This document shows, in pieces, positions 17,388-26,266 of a stretch of 64,000 nucleotides of DNA. Position 1 is the first letter of the stretch, and each line of letters begins with the position of its first letter. This DNA is from Sulfitobacter sp. SK011 (lineage in GTDB: Bacteria > Pseudomonadota > Alphaproteobacteria > Rhodobacterales > Rhodobacteraceae), in the NCBI RefSeq assembly GCF_003352065.1, contig NZ_CP025803.1:3451574-3515573 (forward strand), read 5' to 3'. The notes under the pieces are model-generated. The model was not told where the DNA came from. It saw only the letters and a program-made list of their open reading frames with translations, and made no database searches. The translations under genes were made by a program, and so were the position numbers.

Positions 17388-17939
17388 ATGACCGAAGAAA
17401 TTATTGAACGCTTGCATGAAGACCCTGGCGCTGATCCAGATTCTGGCCCGCTTGGCCGCATTATCAATGCAATTGGCATTGTCTTTGCGATTGGCATTCT
17501 CATTTCAGCAGGGATCCTCGTGATCGAGATTTTCCTGCGCTACGTTCTGAACGCCCCAACGATCTGGGCCCATGAAACGGTCATATTCCTGACGGCAATC
17601 GCTTTCGTCTATGGCGGACTATATGTGGTTGCGCGGAACACGCATATCCGGGTCGTACTGATCTACGACTACCTTCCCAAACCGGTGCGCCGATACTTTG
17701 ATATCGCAATATCGATCACCTGTTTTCTGGCCTCTGTCATTTTCGCTTGGGCGGCTTGGAAAGGCGTTGAACGCGCCATCTGGACCCCTGCCGGAGATTT
17801 CCGGCTTGAGACATCAGGTTCTGCATGGAACCCGCCCACACCCGGTTTTTTGAAGGTCTTTTTGTTTTTGATCCTCATCGTCATGGCGGTGCAGTTTCTT
17901 ATTTTGACGGCTGCCTATTTCAAGAAAAAGGACCACTAA
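17388..17939 (+). CDS. TRAP transporter small permease subunit (DctQ type)
   Basis: 183 residues starting MTEEIIERLHEDPGAD, with GGGGG just upstream. Four hydrophobic segments are visible, including IGIVFAIGILISAGILVIE and VFLFLILIVMAVQFLIL, with the DctQ signature RYVLNAPTIWAHETVIF. It forms the membrane complex with the large subunit, whose gene starts one base after this stop. The soluble N-terminal extension of about 25 residues is usual for some DctQ proteins. Confidence 0.9.
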   Translation: MTEEIIERLHEDPGADPDSGPLGRIINAIGIVFAIGILISAGILVIEIFLRYVLNAPTIWAHETVIFLTAIAFVYGGLYVVARNTHIRVVLIYDYLPKPVRRYFDIAISITCFLASVIFAWAAWKGVERAIWTPAGDFRLETSGSAWNPPTPGFLKVFLFLILIVMAVQFLILTAAYFKKKDH

Positions 17940-17940
17940 T

Positions 17941-19275
17941 ATGGAGTGGCTTTCATTACTGATCGACTTCAAGTCGATGGGCATCGAATGGGCGACATTT
18001 GCAATGTTCGCTTCATTGCTGCTGCTGCTTCTGACCGGGATGCCGCTCGCGTTTGTGACCCTACTGGTCGCGTTGATCTTTGCTTTGGGCTGGTTTGGCC
18101 CGATGGCCGTTCCGCTGATCACCAGCCGCATTTTCAGTTTTGTGAATTCCTTCGTCTTTGTGTCGGTCCCGATGTTCGTGTTGATGGCCGCAATCCTGGA
18201 CAGGTCAGGCATCGCCCGCGATCTGTTCGACGCCATGCGTCTTGTTGGCGGACGGTTGCGCGGTGGTGTGGCCATCCAAACCTTGCTGGTTGCTGTCGTC
18301 TTGGCCGCGATGTCAGGTATCATCGGCGGCGAAGTCGTCTTGCTGGGCCTGCTTGCTCTGCCGCAAATGCTGCGCCTTGGATATGACCGCAAGTTGGCCA
18401 TCGGGGTTTGCTGCGCGGGCGGCGCGTTGGGCACCATGATCCCGCCTTCTATCGTTCTCATCGTCTACGGGCTGACCGCCAACGTCTCGATCGGTGATCT
18501 GTTTACCGCATCTTTTGTACCGGGCCTTATGCTGGCTGGGCTTTACGTGGTCTATATTCTGGTACGCGTCCATTTTAACCCTGCGATGGCTCCGATCCCT
18601 GAAGAAGGTGAAATCCCACCCGCAGAAAAGCTCCGGCTGCTCAAAGGTTTGTTTTTGCCCGGTTTGGTCGTGTTCTTCGTGCTGGGGTCGATTTATGGTG
18701 GCATCGCCAGTGTCACCGAGGCTTCTGCCGTGGGCGTACTTGGTGTGACCTTGTCCACCGTTGTGCGCGGTGAATTCTCGATGGCTTTGCTGTTCGGGGC
18801 AGCCCGTCAGACGCTGGCAACCGTCGGTATGATCGTCTGGATCGGGATCGGCGCGACGGCCCTTGTGGGCGTTTTCAACCTGATGGGCGGAATTAATTTC
18901 GTGTCCGAACTGATCACCGGAATTTCCGAAGAGCCGATCGTAATCATCCTGTTTATGATGTTGATCTTGTTTGTATTGGGCATGTTTTTAGACTGGGTCG
19001 GTATCGCGCTTTTGACGATGCCGATCTTCGTACCTATCGTCGTGTCACTGGGATATGATCCGGTGTGGTTCGGTGTTGTCTTTGCGATGAACATGCAGGT
19101 CAGCTTCTTGTCGCCTCCCTTCGGTCCGGCTGCGTTCTACCTCAAAAGCGTAGCGCCGCCTGATATTTCACTGGGAGAGATCTTCCAATCGCTCTTGCCG
19201 TTCATCGGGTTGCAAATCCTTGCCCTAGCGTTGCTACTTGCTTTCCCGGGGATCACGCTGATTGAAGGTCTTTAG
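17941..19275 (+). CDS. TRAP transporter large permease subunit (DctM type)
   Basis: 444 residues with about 11-13 hydrophobic segments. DctM features include GMPLAFVTLLVALIF near the N-terminus, SGIIGGEVVLLGLLALPQM in the middle and GMFLDWVGIALLTMPIF near the C-terminus. It provides the sodium-driven path for the substrate captured by the binding protein. The gene is one base downstream of the small subunit and ends the operon; a hairpin follows at 19290. Confidence 0.93.
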   Translation: MEWLSLLIDFKSMGIEWATFAMFASLLLLLLTGMPLAFVTLLVALIFALGWFGPMAVPLITSRIFSFVNSFVFVSVPMFVLMAAILDRSGIARDLFDAMRLVGGRLRGGVAIQTLLVAVVLAAMSGIIGGEVVLLGLLALPQMLRLGYDRKLAIGVCCAGGALGTMIPPSIVLIVYGLTANVSIGDLFTASFVPGLMLAGLYVVYILVRVHFNPAMAPIPEEGEIPPAEKLRLLKGLFLPGLVVFFVLGSIYGGIASVTEASAVGVLGVTLSTVVRGEFSMALLFGAARQTLATVGMIVWIGIGATALVGVFNLMGGINFVSELITGISEEPIVIILFMMLILFVLGMFLDWVGIALLTMPIFVPIVVSLGYDPVWFGVVFAMNMQVSFLSPPFGPAAFYLKSVAPPDISLGEIFQSLLPFIGLQILALALLLAFPGITLIEGL

Positions 19276-19289
19276 CGGATTAACCTACT

Positions 19290-19321
19290 CGAGTTGTCGT
19301 TTCGTTAGATGCGACAACTCG
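19290..19321 (+). terminator. Hairpin after the TRAP operon
   Basis: CGAGTTGTCG (19290-19299) and CGACAACTCG (19312-19321) form a perfect ten-base stem with a 12-base loop, 15 bases after the DctM stop. Only TTT follows, so termination may be weak or Rho-assisted. Confidence 0.55.
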
Positions 19322-19819
19322 TTTGGTGAATCGTGAATTTCGCCAAGATATCGGCTCGCCTATTTCGAAGGGATAGCATTCGTGGCGGGCGTCAAAGGCG
19401 TTGGTGCATATGACGGTATTAGTCGTTCCAACAGCATTAAACCTGATATTCACGAGCGGGTGCAATGTTGAGGAATTTCAGAAATTGGTCGAAAGCAGAT
19501 TCGAAAAACGCTAGGCTGACCTGCAGCGTTGTCTGCTGACCGACGTTTGTGGCTCCGAAATGCTGCCCCAACCACGAATGGCCGCTTCGGCGAGCAGCGC
19601 CGTTGCATTTGAGAGTTATAGGTAATGTCCGGTTCGAGCAGTGTTTTCTGCGAGTGATCTTTTGGCATCCCGAAAGCGGACTTTAGCTGCACGACAGAAA
19701 CCTGGCAAAATGGGCTCTGACCCGGCATTGGCCGCTAAGCCCACGAAGGTCCGATTAACCGTATTGGGTCAGTTGATGACGTGAAGGTCAGATTTATCTG
19801 ACGTTCTACGTTTTGGTTC
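19322..19819. other. Non-coding spacer with degenerate repeats
   Basis: No convincing gene is present. Sequence fragments such as GAATGGCCGCT and CATCCCGAAAGCGGAC look like worn copies of intergenic repeats also seen in part near 1480. The right end holds the downstream side of the tRNA gene. Confidence 0.45.
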
Positions 19820-19896
19820 TGGCGATCCCGGGAGGACTCGAACCCCCAACATCCTGATTAGAAGTCAGGTGCTCTATCCAGTTGAGCTACGGGACC
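19820..19896 (-). tRNA. tRNA-Arg (anticodon TCT)
   Basis: On the minus strand the sequence begins GGTCCCGTAGCTCAACTGG and ends CGGGATCGCCA, giving a seven-pair acceptor stem (one G-T pair) with an encoded CCA. The anticodon arm reads CCTGA-CTTCTAA-TCAGG with anticodon TCT, so it reads AGA (and possibly AGG) codons. The T-loop GTTCGAGTC is standard. Length is 77 bases. No integrated element is seen at its 3' end within this window. Confidence 0.95.
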
Positions 19897-19971
19897 GCTG
19901 CGCGCGGTTGTCCATCATCGGTCTGAATTTGGCAAGCCTTGATCGCGCGCGGGCGGCATTGTTCTGACCGG

Positions 19972-20718
19972 TCAGGGCGTCGCCAACGTGACATGTTTTT
20001 TGTACGACAAATATGAGAACGGCAATGATGCCATGTACATCAGGTTGGCCGTGATCAATGTGGGCCAGGGATAGACCATCAGGCAGACCACCAATACAAC
20101 CGCAACAACGATGGCGACGGCGAGGTGCCTTTGCTTGATCGACGCATGTTTGATCGAAAACGTCGGAATGGTGCTGATCGCGAGCAGGCCAACGCCGATG
20201 ATGTAGATGGTGCGCATGAAAGGATAATCCGCGACAGGCCAGCCATAAAGCTGCATGAAAACGGGCATCAGCGCGAGGCAGGCAAGCGCAGGGGCCGGCA
20301 CCCCGACAAAAAAGTCATCCTTTTTCAGTTTGACGGTGGAGGCCCCGATTGACAGGTTGAACCGCGCAAGCCGCAAGGCACAGCAGACCGCAAGCACCAG
20401 GGTCGCAAGCCAGCCCATATTCGCATGTTCGGTCCCAAAATAAAGCGTTTGATACAGCAACAGGCCCGGTGCGATGCCAAAGTTGAAGAAATCCGCCAAC
20501 GTATCCAGTTCCGCGCCAAACGGGCTTGCGGTATCCAGAAACCGGGCCAGCTTGCCATCAGCGGCATCCAGAAATACAGCCAGCAGGATAAAGTACAACG
20601 CCGTCTCAATGCGGCCCTCAAGGCTCATCCGGACCGAGGTCAGCCCCGCGCAAATCGCAAAAACGGTGACCACACTTGGGACAATATGGCGCAGCTTTAT
20701 GCGATGGGAGCCGTTCAT
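19972..20718 (-). CDS. pssA: CDP-diacylglycerol-serine O-phosphatidyltransferase
   Basis: A 248-residue membrane enzyme that joins serine to CDP-diacylglycerol to make phosphatidylserine. The CDP-alcohol phosphotransferase signature is complete: [19 protein letters not shown] followed by TLAD. Several hydrophobic helices are visible. Its start overlaps the stop of psd by four bases, so the two enzymes of phosphatidylethanolamine synthesis are coupled, with psd translated first. Confidence 0.95.
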   Translation of the reverse strand: MNGSHRIKLRHIVPSVVTVFAICAGLTSVRMSLEGRIETALYFILLAVFLDAADGKLARFLDTASPFGAELDTLADFFNFGIAPGLLLYQTLYFGTEHANMGWLATLVLAVCCALRLARFNLSIGASTVKLKKDDFFVGVPAPALACLALMPVFMQLYGWPVADYPFMRTIYIIGVGLLAISTIPTFSIKHASIKQRHLAVAIVVAVVLVVCLMVYPWPTLITANLMYMASLPFSYLSYKKHVTLATP

Positions 20719-21407
20719 ACTGCGATACCGTGGCAGGCCGTATCGGGTTCTGTCAGGTCCGCAAGTATGGTTTCCCCGGCCACCGACGTCTGACCAAGGC
20801 AGACCGATGGTTTGACCCCTTTTGGAAGATACACATCAAGGCGGCTGCCAAAGCGGATCAGGCCGAACCGGTGGCCAAGCCCGACAGCCTCTCCCGGTTG
20901 CACAAAACAGACAATGCGCCGCGCGACCAGTCCGGCAATCTGAACAACGCCGATGCGCGCACCTGACGCACTCTCGATGGTCAGACCATTGCGTTCGTTG
21001 TGTTCGCTGGCTTTATCAAGCGACGCGTTCACAAATTTGCCCTTGTGATAGGCGATCTGGGTCACTTTGCCCGCGATCGGCGCGCGGTTCACATGGCAGT
21101 TAAAGACATTCATAAAGACCGATATCCGGGTTAGCGGGGCATCGCCGAGTTCCAGTTCAACGGGCGGGACCACATCGGAAATGAGCGATACAACCCCATC
21201 CGCAGGTGAGATGACCAGCCCCTCGCGCTGCGGGACGATGCGCACAGGGTCGCGAAAAAAGTAATAACACCAGACCGTCGCGCCACATCCGATCCAGAAC
21301 AAAGGATCCCAGATAAAGCCCAGAATGATGGCGATGACAGCAAAGATCGCCACGAATTTGCGGCCTTCCTTGTGCATGGGCACCGCAACGATCTTGAGCA
21401 TATTCAT
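20715..21407 (-). CDS. psd: Phosphatidylserine decarboxylase proenzyme
   Basis: A 230-residue enzyme of the short PSD class, which converts phosphatidylserine to phosphatidylethanolamine. An N-terminal hydrophobic pair ([22 protein letters not shown]) anchors it in the membrane. The catalytic region has [26 protein letters not shown] and the self-cleavage site [12 protein letters not shown], where the serine of GS becomes the pyruvoyl group. The ATG at 21407 is used; a second ATG two codons later is possible. Coupled to pssA downstream. Confidence 0.94.
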   Translation of the reverse strand: MNMLKIVAVPMHKEGRKFVAIFAVIAIILGFIWDPLFWIGCGATVWCYYFFRDPVRIVPQREGLVISPADGVVSLISDVVPPVELELGDAPLTRISVFMNVFNCHVNRAPIAGKVTQIAYHKGKFVNASLDKASEHNERNGLTIESASGARIGVVQIAGLVARRIVCFVQPGEAVGLGHRFGLIRFGSRLDVYLPKGVKPSVCLGQTSVAGETILADLTEPDTACHGIAV

Positions 21408-21557
21408 GGCAGTTCTTTCAAAAATCGTGAAGGGATGAAGGGATCAGAGCCATCCGGCACGCCAAAGTCCGGTCTTTGGTGCCGCACAGCAAGGGGCAGT
21501 TAAATCGTCATGTCGGTGGCGTATGCGACCCATCAACGCCAGCGCCCCCAGCGCAGA

Positions 21558-21869
21558 TCAATGGGTCCAGGCACCGCGACGGCCCGTGGCAAAATTTTCG
21601 CCGTACCCGCCAGCGCGGATGTTGGGTTTGCGTTTCTGGGGGTCCTGCACCTGTGCATCGATCTTGTTTTCGCGTGCATAATCAACCGCTTCTTCGCGCG
21701 TGGCAAATTGTAGGCGGATCTGTGACTGGGTATCAGAAGAAGACGTCCAGCCCATCAATGGGTCAACCTCACGGGATTCGGAGGGGGCAAACTCCAACAC
21801 CCAGGATTTGGTTTTTGCCGTGCCCGATGACATCGCGGTCCGGGCGGGTTGATAGATACGTGCGCGCAT
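21558..21869 (-). CDS. NADH dehydrogenase accessory subunit, NDUFS4-like
   Basis: About 103 residues starting [18 protein letters not shown] at 21869; six further upstream codons are open. The conserved core is [25 protein letters not shown] followed later by [16 protein letters not shown], typical of the ETC complex I subunit family (human NDUFS4/AQDQ). Alphaproteobacteria carry this supernumerary subunit, which stabilises the peripheral arm of respiratory complex I. It stands alone on the minus strand. Confidence 0.92.
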   Translation of the reverse strand: MRARIYQPARTAMSSGTAKTKSWVLEFAPSESREVDPLMGWTSSSDTQSQIRLQFATREEAVDYARENKIDAQVQDPQKRKPNIRAGGYGENFATGRRGAWTH

Positions 21870-22009
21870 GTCTGCCTCATTGATCAAGTCGGTAGAGACT
21901 TATCCGATATTCCGACACCATGGGCAAGAGAATGCGCCAGATTGCACATTTGCACTATCAATGCTGCGATGCAGCATATATGTAGATGGATATGATATTG
22001 GAGCCGTTG

Positions 22010-22294
22010 ATGAATCCTTTCGCTCTTTTGAACCTACAGGCACAGATGACATCGCTGGTGATGGATACCCATGCCGTGATGACGCTGCGTCTGATGGGAA
22101 TGAGCGGCGCGATCCCGGCTCGGCGCGGCGAAAACAACCGCATGGTTGCTGAAAAGGCACCTGCAATGGCCAAGGCTTATGCTGCCGCTTCAAAGGCCGC
22201 GATGGCGGGCAATACACCCGACAAGATCATCAGCGCCGCGATGGCCCCTTTAAGCAGAAAAGTCCGCGCCAACCGGAAACGGTTGATGAAGTGA
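22010..22294 (+). CDS. Small conserved protein of unknown function
   Basis: 94 residues starting MNPFALLNLQAQMTSLVMD at 22010. It is helical and rich in alanine and methionine (TLRLMGMSGAIPARRGENN, then MVAEKAPAMAKAYAAASK) with a basic tail (LSRKVRANRKRLMK). Similar small proteins are widespread in Rhodobacteraceae and are sometimes labelled antifreeze protein without support; the pattern looks more like a phasin-like amphipathic helix protein. Function unknown. Confidence 0.7.
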   Translation: MNPFALLNLQAQMTSLVMDTHAVMTLRLMGMSGAIPARRGENNRMVAEKAPAMAKAYAAASKAAMAGNTPDKIISAAMAPLSRKVRANRKRLMK

Positions 22295-22428
22295 CCTGAC
22301 AGGTCATTGCGACCGCTGTTGCGCCGCAATCCCGGCTGCTGACAGTTTTTGACAACAAGGAGGGTCCGCCCCCTTGAACCTGATGCCAAACATGACACCT
22401 ATGGAGTTCGCCACCCAAGGACGCCGCC

Positions 22429-24636
22429 ATGCCCTATGCCCAAACCGATTCTTCTGCCGGGATGCCGATTTTGGCAAATCCCGCCCCGGATGTGCGCAGC
22501 CGGCCCAAGCTGGAAGGCGGCAGGACGTTCAAGCTGCACACCGAATTTGAACCGGCAGGCGATCAGCCCACCGCAATCCGCGAATTGGCCGACGGTGTCT
22601 TGGGCGGCGAACGCGATCAGGTGCTGCTGGGTGCCACCGGCACCGGCAAAACCTTCACCATGGCCAAGGTGATTGAGGAAACGCAGCGCCCGGCGATTAT
22701 TCTGGCCCCGAACAAGACGCTGGCCGCCCAGCTTTATGGCGAATTCAAAGGGTTCTTTCCCGACAACGCCGTGGAATATTTCGTCAGCTATTATGACTAT
22801 TACCAGCCCGAAGCCTATGTGGCGCGGTCCGATACCTACATCGAAAAAGAAAGCCAGATCAACGAACAGATCGACCGCATGCGCCACTCGGCCACCCGCG
22901 CGCTGCTGGAACGGGACGATGTGATCATCGTGGCCTCTGTGTCGTGCATTTACGGCATCGGGTCGGTCGAAACCTATGGCGCGATGACGCAGGATTTGAA
23001 AACCGGGTCGAATTACGACCAGCGTCAGGTCATCGCCGATCTGGTTGCCCAGCAGTACAAACGCAACGATGCCGCGTTTCAGCGCGGATCGTTCCGGGTG
23101 CGCGGCGATTCACTCGAAATCTTCCCCGCTCACCTGGATGATCGGGCATGGCGGCTGTCATTTTTTGGCGAGGAACTGGAAAGCATCACGGAATTTGACC
23201 CGCTGACAGGTGAAAAGACCGATACATTTGACCAGATCCGTGTCTATGCCAACAGCCACTACGTGACGCCGAAACCAACGATGTCGCAGGCGATCATCGG
23301 CATCAAGAAAGAACTGCGCACCCGGCTGGATCAGCTTGTCGCAGACGGCAAACTGCTTGAGGCACAGCGGCTGGAACAGCGCACCAATTTCGATCTTGAG
23401 ATGCTGGAGGCGACAGGCGTCTGCAACGGCATCGAGAACTATTCCCGTTATCTGACGGGCCGCGCACCGGGCGAACCGCCCCCGACGCTGTTCGAATTCA
23501 TTCCAGATCATGCGATTGTTTTTGCAGATGAATCCCACGTGTCGGTGCCGCAGATTGGCGGCATGTACAAAGGCGACTATCGGCGCAAATTCACACTGGC
23601 CGAACATGGCTTCCGCCTGCCCTCGTGCATGGACAACCGCCCGCTAAAGTTTGAAGAATGGGACGCGATGCGCCCGCAGTCGGTGTTTGTGTCGGCCACC
23701 CCTGCCAAATGGGAGATTGAGCAAACTGGCGGTGTTTTCACCGAACAGGTGATCCGACCCACCGGGCTGATCGATCCTCAGATTGAAATCCGCCCCGTTG
23801 AAATGCAGGTGGATGACCTGCTTGATGAAGTCCGCAAGGTCGCTGCCGACGGCTATCGCACCCTATGCACCACGCTGACCAAACGCATGGCCGAAGATCT
23901 GACCGAATACATGCACGAACAGGGCATACGCGTGCGTTATATGCACAGCGATATCGACACCATCGAACGGATCGAAATTCTGCGCGATCTGCGGCTGGGG
24001 GCGTTCGATGTGCTGATCGGCATCAACCTGCTGCGCGAAGGCCTGGACATCCCGGAATGCGGATTGGTTGCAATTCTCGATGCCGACAAGGAAGGGTTTC
24101 TGCGCTCTGAAACCTCGCTCATCCAAACCGTGGGCCGCGCCGCGCGCAACGCCGATGGTCGTGTGATCATGTACGCCGACCGCATCACCGGGTCGATGGA
24201 ACGCGCGATTGGCGAAACAGACCGCCGCCGCGCCAAACAACTGGCCTATAACGAAGAACACGGGATCACGCCGCAGACGGTAAAAAAGAACGTCGATGAT
24301 ATTCTGGCGGGCCTCTACAAAGGCGACGTGGACATGAACCGCGTTACCGCCAAGATCGACAATCCGCTGGCAGGTGGCAATCTGCAAACCGTGCTCGACG
24401 GACTGCGAACCGATATGCGTAAGGCTGCCGAGAACCTTGAGTTTGAAGAAGCGGCCCGGTTGCGCGATGAGGTCAAACGCCTTGAGGCGGTTGATCTGGT
24501 GATTGCCGACGATCCGATGGCGCGGCAATACGCGGTGGAAAAAGCCGTGGGCGACGCCCAAAAAGCATCAGGGCGCAGCACCGGTGGACGCGGCGGCATG
24601 CGCGGCGGAAAATCGCGGTATGGCGGCAAGCGATAA
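22429..24636 (+). CDS. uvrB: UvrABC system protein B
   Basis: A 735-residue helicase-like subunit of nucleotide excision repair. It has Walker [11 protein letters not shown] (about residues 68-77), the DNA-inserting beta-hairpin region [19 protein letters not shown], the helicase motif [14 protein letters not shown], motif [16 protein letters not shown], and a C-terminal UVR motif ([21 protein letters not shown]) that contacts UvrC. The C-terminus ends in a glycine- and arginine-rich tail ([17 protein letters not shown]). It works with UvrA to verify damage. It appears to be a single-gene unit. Confidence 0.97.
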   Translation: MPYAQTDSSAGMPILANPAPDVRSRPKLEGGRTFKLHTEFEPAGDQPTAIRELADGVLGGERDQVLLGATGTGKTFTMAKVIEETQRPAIILAPNKTLAAQLYGEFKGFFPDNAVEYFVSYYDYYQPEAYVARSDTYIEKESQINEQIDRMRHSATRALLERDDVIIVASVSCIYGIGSVETYGAMTQDLKTGSNYDQRQVIADLVAQQYKRNDAAFQRGSFRVRGDSLEIFPAHLDDRAWRLSFFGEELESITEFDPLTGEKTDTFDQIRVYANSHYVTPKPTMSQAIIGIKKELRTRLDQLVADGKLLEAQRLEQRTNFDLEMLEATGVCNGIENYSRYLTGRAPGEPPPTLFEFIPDHAIVFADESHVSVPQIGGMYKGDYRRKFTLAEHGFRLPSCMDNRPLKFEEWDAMRPQSVFVSATPAKWEIEQTGGVFTEQVIRPTGLIDPQIEIRPVEMQVDDLLDEVRKVAADGYRTLCTTLTKRMAEDLTEYMHEQGIRVRYMHSDIDTIERIEILRDLRLGAFDVLIGINLLREGLDIPECGLVAILDADKEGFLRSETSLIQTVGRAARNADGRVIMYADRITGSMERAIGETDRRRAKQLAYNEEHGITPQTVKKNVDDILAGLYKGDVDMNRVTAKIDNPLAGGNLQTVLDGLRTDMRKAAENLEFEEAARLRDEVKRLEAVDLVIADDPMARQYAVEKAVGDAQKASGRSTGGRGGMRGGKSRYGGKR

Positions 24637-24686
24637 CGCTTGGTGTTGGGGCATCGTGCCTTGGTCATTGAAAGAGCGATCTGCAT

Positions 24687-24718
24687 AGAAAAACGCCCTC
24701 CAATCTCTTGGAAGGCGC
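24687..24718 (-). terminator. Intrinsic terminator on the minus strand
   Basis: On the minus strand CGCCTTCCAA and TTGGAGGGCG form a stem with one wobble pair around AGAGA, followed by TTTTTC. It lies 30 bases after the stop of the small membrane-anchored gene at 24749 and also separates it from the convergent uvrB. Confidence 0.8.
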
Positions 24719-24748
24719 TCTGTGATAGCCACTCGTTGGCCAAACTTT

Positions 24749-25045
24749 TTAGTCTGAAGCAGTCGCCTCGGCATCTTCGGGCGCAGTGATTTCAAGGCCC
24801 GGCACCGTGATCGTCTTCTCTTCCATGGTCACTTCGACCTCTGGCACATCGACTGTCACCTCTTCACTGGTCAGCGCAATTGATCCAACCTCGGCCTCGA
24901 ATTCAGGCAACGCGCCGGGCTCAATTGAAACATCTACATCCGGCAAACGCGCTTCCTGGGTCTGATCGATATCAATCATGTACACACCCGCGGCGATCAC
25001 AACAGCGGCGGCAACAGCGCCAATAACAACAACAGAGGTTTTCAC
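24749..25045 (-). CDS. Small exported or membrane-anchored acidic protein
   Basis: 98 residues from a GTG at 25045 (VKTSVVVIGAVAAAVVIAAG), with AAGGAA about nine bases upstream; an ATG at 25099 would add 18 residues without a good ribosome site. One N-terminal hydrophobic helix is followed by a strongly acidic, proline- and valine-rich stretch with repeating VDVPEVEVT and TVPGLEITAPED blocks. It looks like a membrane-tethered periplasmic linker. Family unknown. Confidence 0.6.
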   Translation of the reverse strand: MKTSVVVIGAVAAAVVIAAGVYMIDIDQTQEARLPDVDVSIEPGALPEFEAEVGSIALTSEEVTVDVPEVEVTMEEKTITVPGLEITAPEDAEATASD

Positions 25046-25205
25046 ATTATATTCCTTATTCAATTCCTTGACCCATCGGGCCTTCCTCTGAAGCAACATC
25101 CCTGTCGCGCAGAAAGTTCCAAAAATTTTTTATGGAACCTTTGAATAATTCTGAGTGTTGGGTGAGCAGTTAAGGACATGCACTCACACACTCAGGAGAG
25201 ACAAA

Positions 25206-25391
25206 ATGGAATATGGAATACTCGGCCTATTGGTATTGATCGCTGACATCTACGCGATCTACCAGATCTTCACATCCAGCGCTTCAACTCTGGCGAAACT
25301 GCTTTGGATTGTTGGTGTTCTGGTCTTCCCGGTGGTCGGCTTTATCGTGTGGCTCATCGCGGGTCCACGGGGCGCGTCTGTTCGGGCCTAA
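25206..25391 (+). CDS. Small membrane protein, phospholipase D N-terminal (PLDc_N) type
   Basis: 61 residues starting MEYGILGLLVLIADIYAIYQ, with GGAGAG just upstream. Two hydrophobic helices separated by a short turn (TSSASTLAKLLWIVGVLVFP, VVGFIVWLIAGPRG) fit the PLDc_N family (PF13396), found at the front of cardiolipin synthases and as free-standing small membrane proteins. Function of the free-standing form is not known. Confidence 0.75.
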   Translation: MEYGILGLLVLIADIYAIYQIFTSSASTLAKLLWIVGVLVFPVVGFIVWLIAGPRGASVRA

Positions 25392-25428
25392 GTCCGCACG
25401 GAGCTAAGTTTCTACCACACAACTGTCA

Positions 25429-25456
25429 GGCCCAAAGCGTTCGCTTTGGGCCTTTT
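25429..25456 (+). terminator. Intrinsic terminator
   Basis: GGCCCAAAGCG (25429-25439) pairs perfectly with CGCTTTGGGCC (25442-25452) and is followed by TTTT. It ends the transcript of the small PLDc_N gene. Confidence 0.88.
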
Positions 25457-25532
25457 CCCGTTCTGTCGCCGCCCCACACCTGATAACTCTTTGTTAACTA
25501 TAATTAACTATGATCGTTAACGGGAGTTTCCG

Positions 25533-26204
25533 ATGCGGTCTGGTTCATTAATTGTTTTTCTAATCTGGATCGTTTGGGCAACCAGCGCCGATGCCGGTGC
25601 GTGGATGCGCGAGAAAGGCACCAGTTTCACATCGGTATCGTTCACCTCAACTTGGTTTCGCGACACGACCAACACCTCTTATCTGGAATACGGCTGGCGT
25701 GATGATCTGACCATCGGGGCCGACATCGGCTATGCAACCAGCCGTCAAGGCACCCAATCAGGCTACGGTACGATCTTTATCCGCCGCCCGCTTGGCAAGA
25801 ACAACGGCCCCAACAAATGGGCCTATGAGCTTGGCGTGGGGGCAGCTTGGGTGGATTTCATCGTCCTTCCCTATCTCAAGACCGGCGTATCCTGGGGGCG
25901 TGGGTTCACCCTTAGGGATACGCATGGATGGGCCTCCGTTGACGCATCAGTGTCATGGGAATTAACCACAAGCCATCACCTCACAAAGATTGATACGACA
26001 GTTGGGCTTAATTTCACCGACGTCACCGCTGGCATGCTGCAACTCTATCTGGCCCATCTGGACAGAGAGACTTATGCCAGCATCGCCCCTTCAATTGTGA
26101 TCAAGCCGCGCAACGCCAAATACCGATTGCAGATCGGCGCAGACAGCCAGCTTGGAAACCCGGAATACACCGCCATCAAAATTGGTCTCTGGCGCGAATT
26201 CTGA
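25533..26204 (+). CDS. Exported protein, probable outer-membrane beta-barrel
   Basis: 223 residues. A signal peptide (LIVFLIWIVWATSADA, cleavage near ADA-GA) is followed by alternating hydrophobic strands with aromatic ends such as SYLEYGWRDDLTIGADIGYA, YELGVGAAWVDF and KYRLQIGADSQLG, and the protein ends in aromatic F (LWREF) as outer-membrane proteins do. I infer a small beta-barrel of about 8-10 strands; the function is unknown. Confidence 0.75.
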   Translation: MRSGSLIVFLIWIVWATSADAGAWMREKGTSFTSVSFTSTWFRDTTNTSYLEYGWRDDLTIGADIGYATSRQGTQSGYGTIFIRRPLGKNNGPNKWAYELGVGAAWVDFIVLPYLKTGVSWGRGFTLRDTHGWASVDASVSWELTTSHHLTKIDTTVGLNFTDVTAGMLQLYLAHLDRETYASIAPSIVIKPRNAKYRLQIGADSQLGNPEYTAIKIGLWREF

Positions 26205-26209
26205 GGCGC

Positions 26210-26245
26210 AAAAAATTGGCCCCGCCTGATCAATCAAGCAGGGCC
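26210..26245 (-). terminator. Intrinsic terminator for the beta-helix protein gene
   Basis: On the minus strand GGCCCTGCTTGA and TCAGGCGGGGCC pair with two wobbles around TTGA and are followed by AATTTTTTG. It lies 20 bases after the stop at 26267 and separates it from the convergent barrel gene. Confidence 0.82.
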
Positions 26246-26266
26246 AGATACAGGCATTGATTTGGT

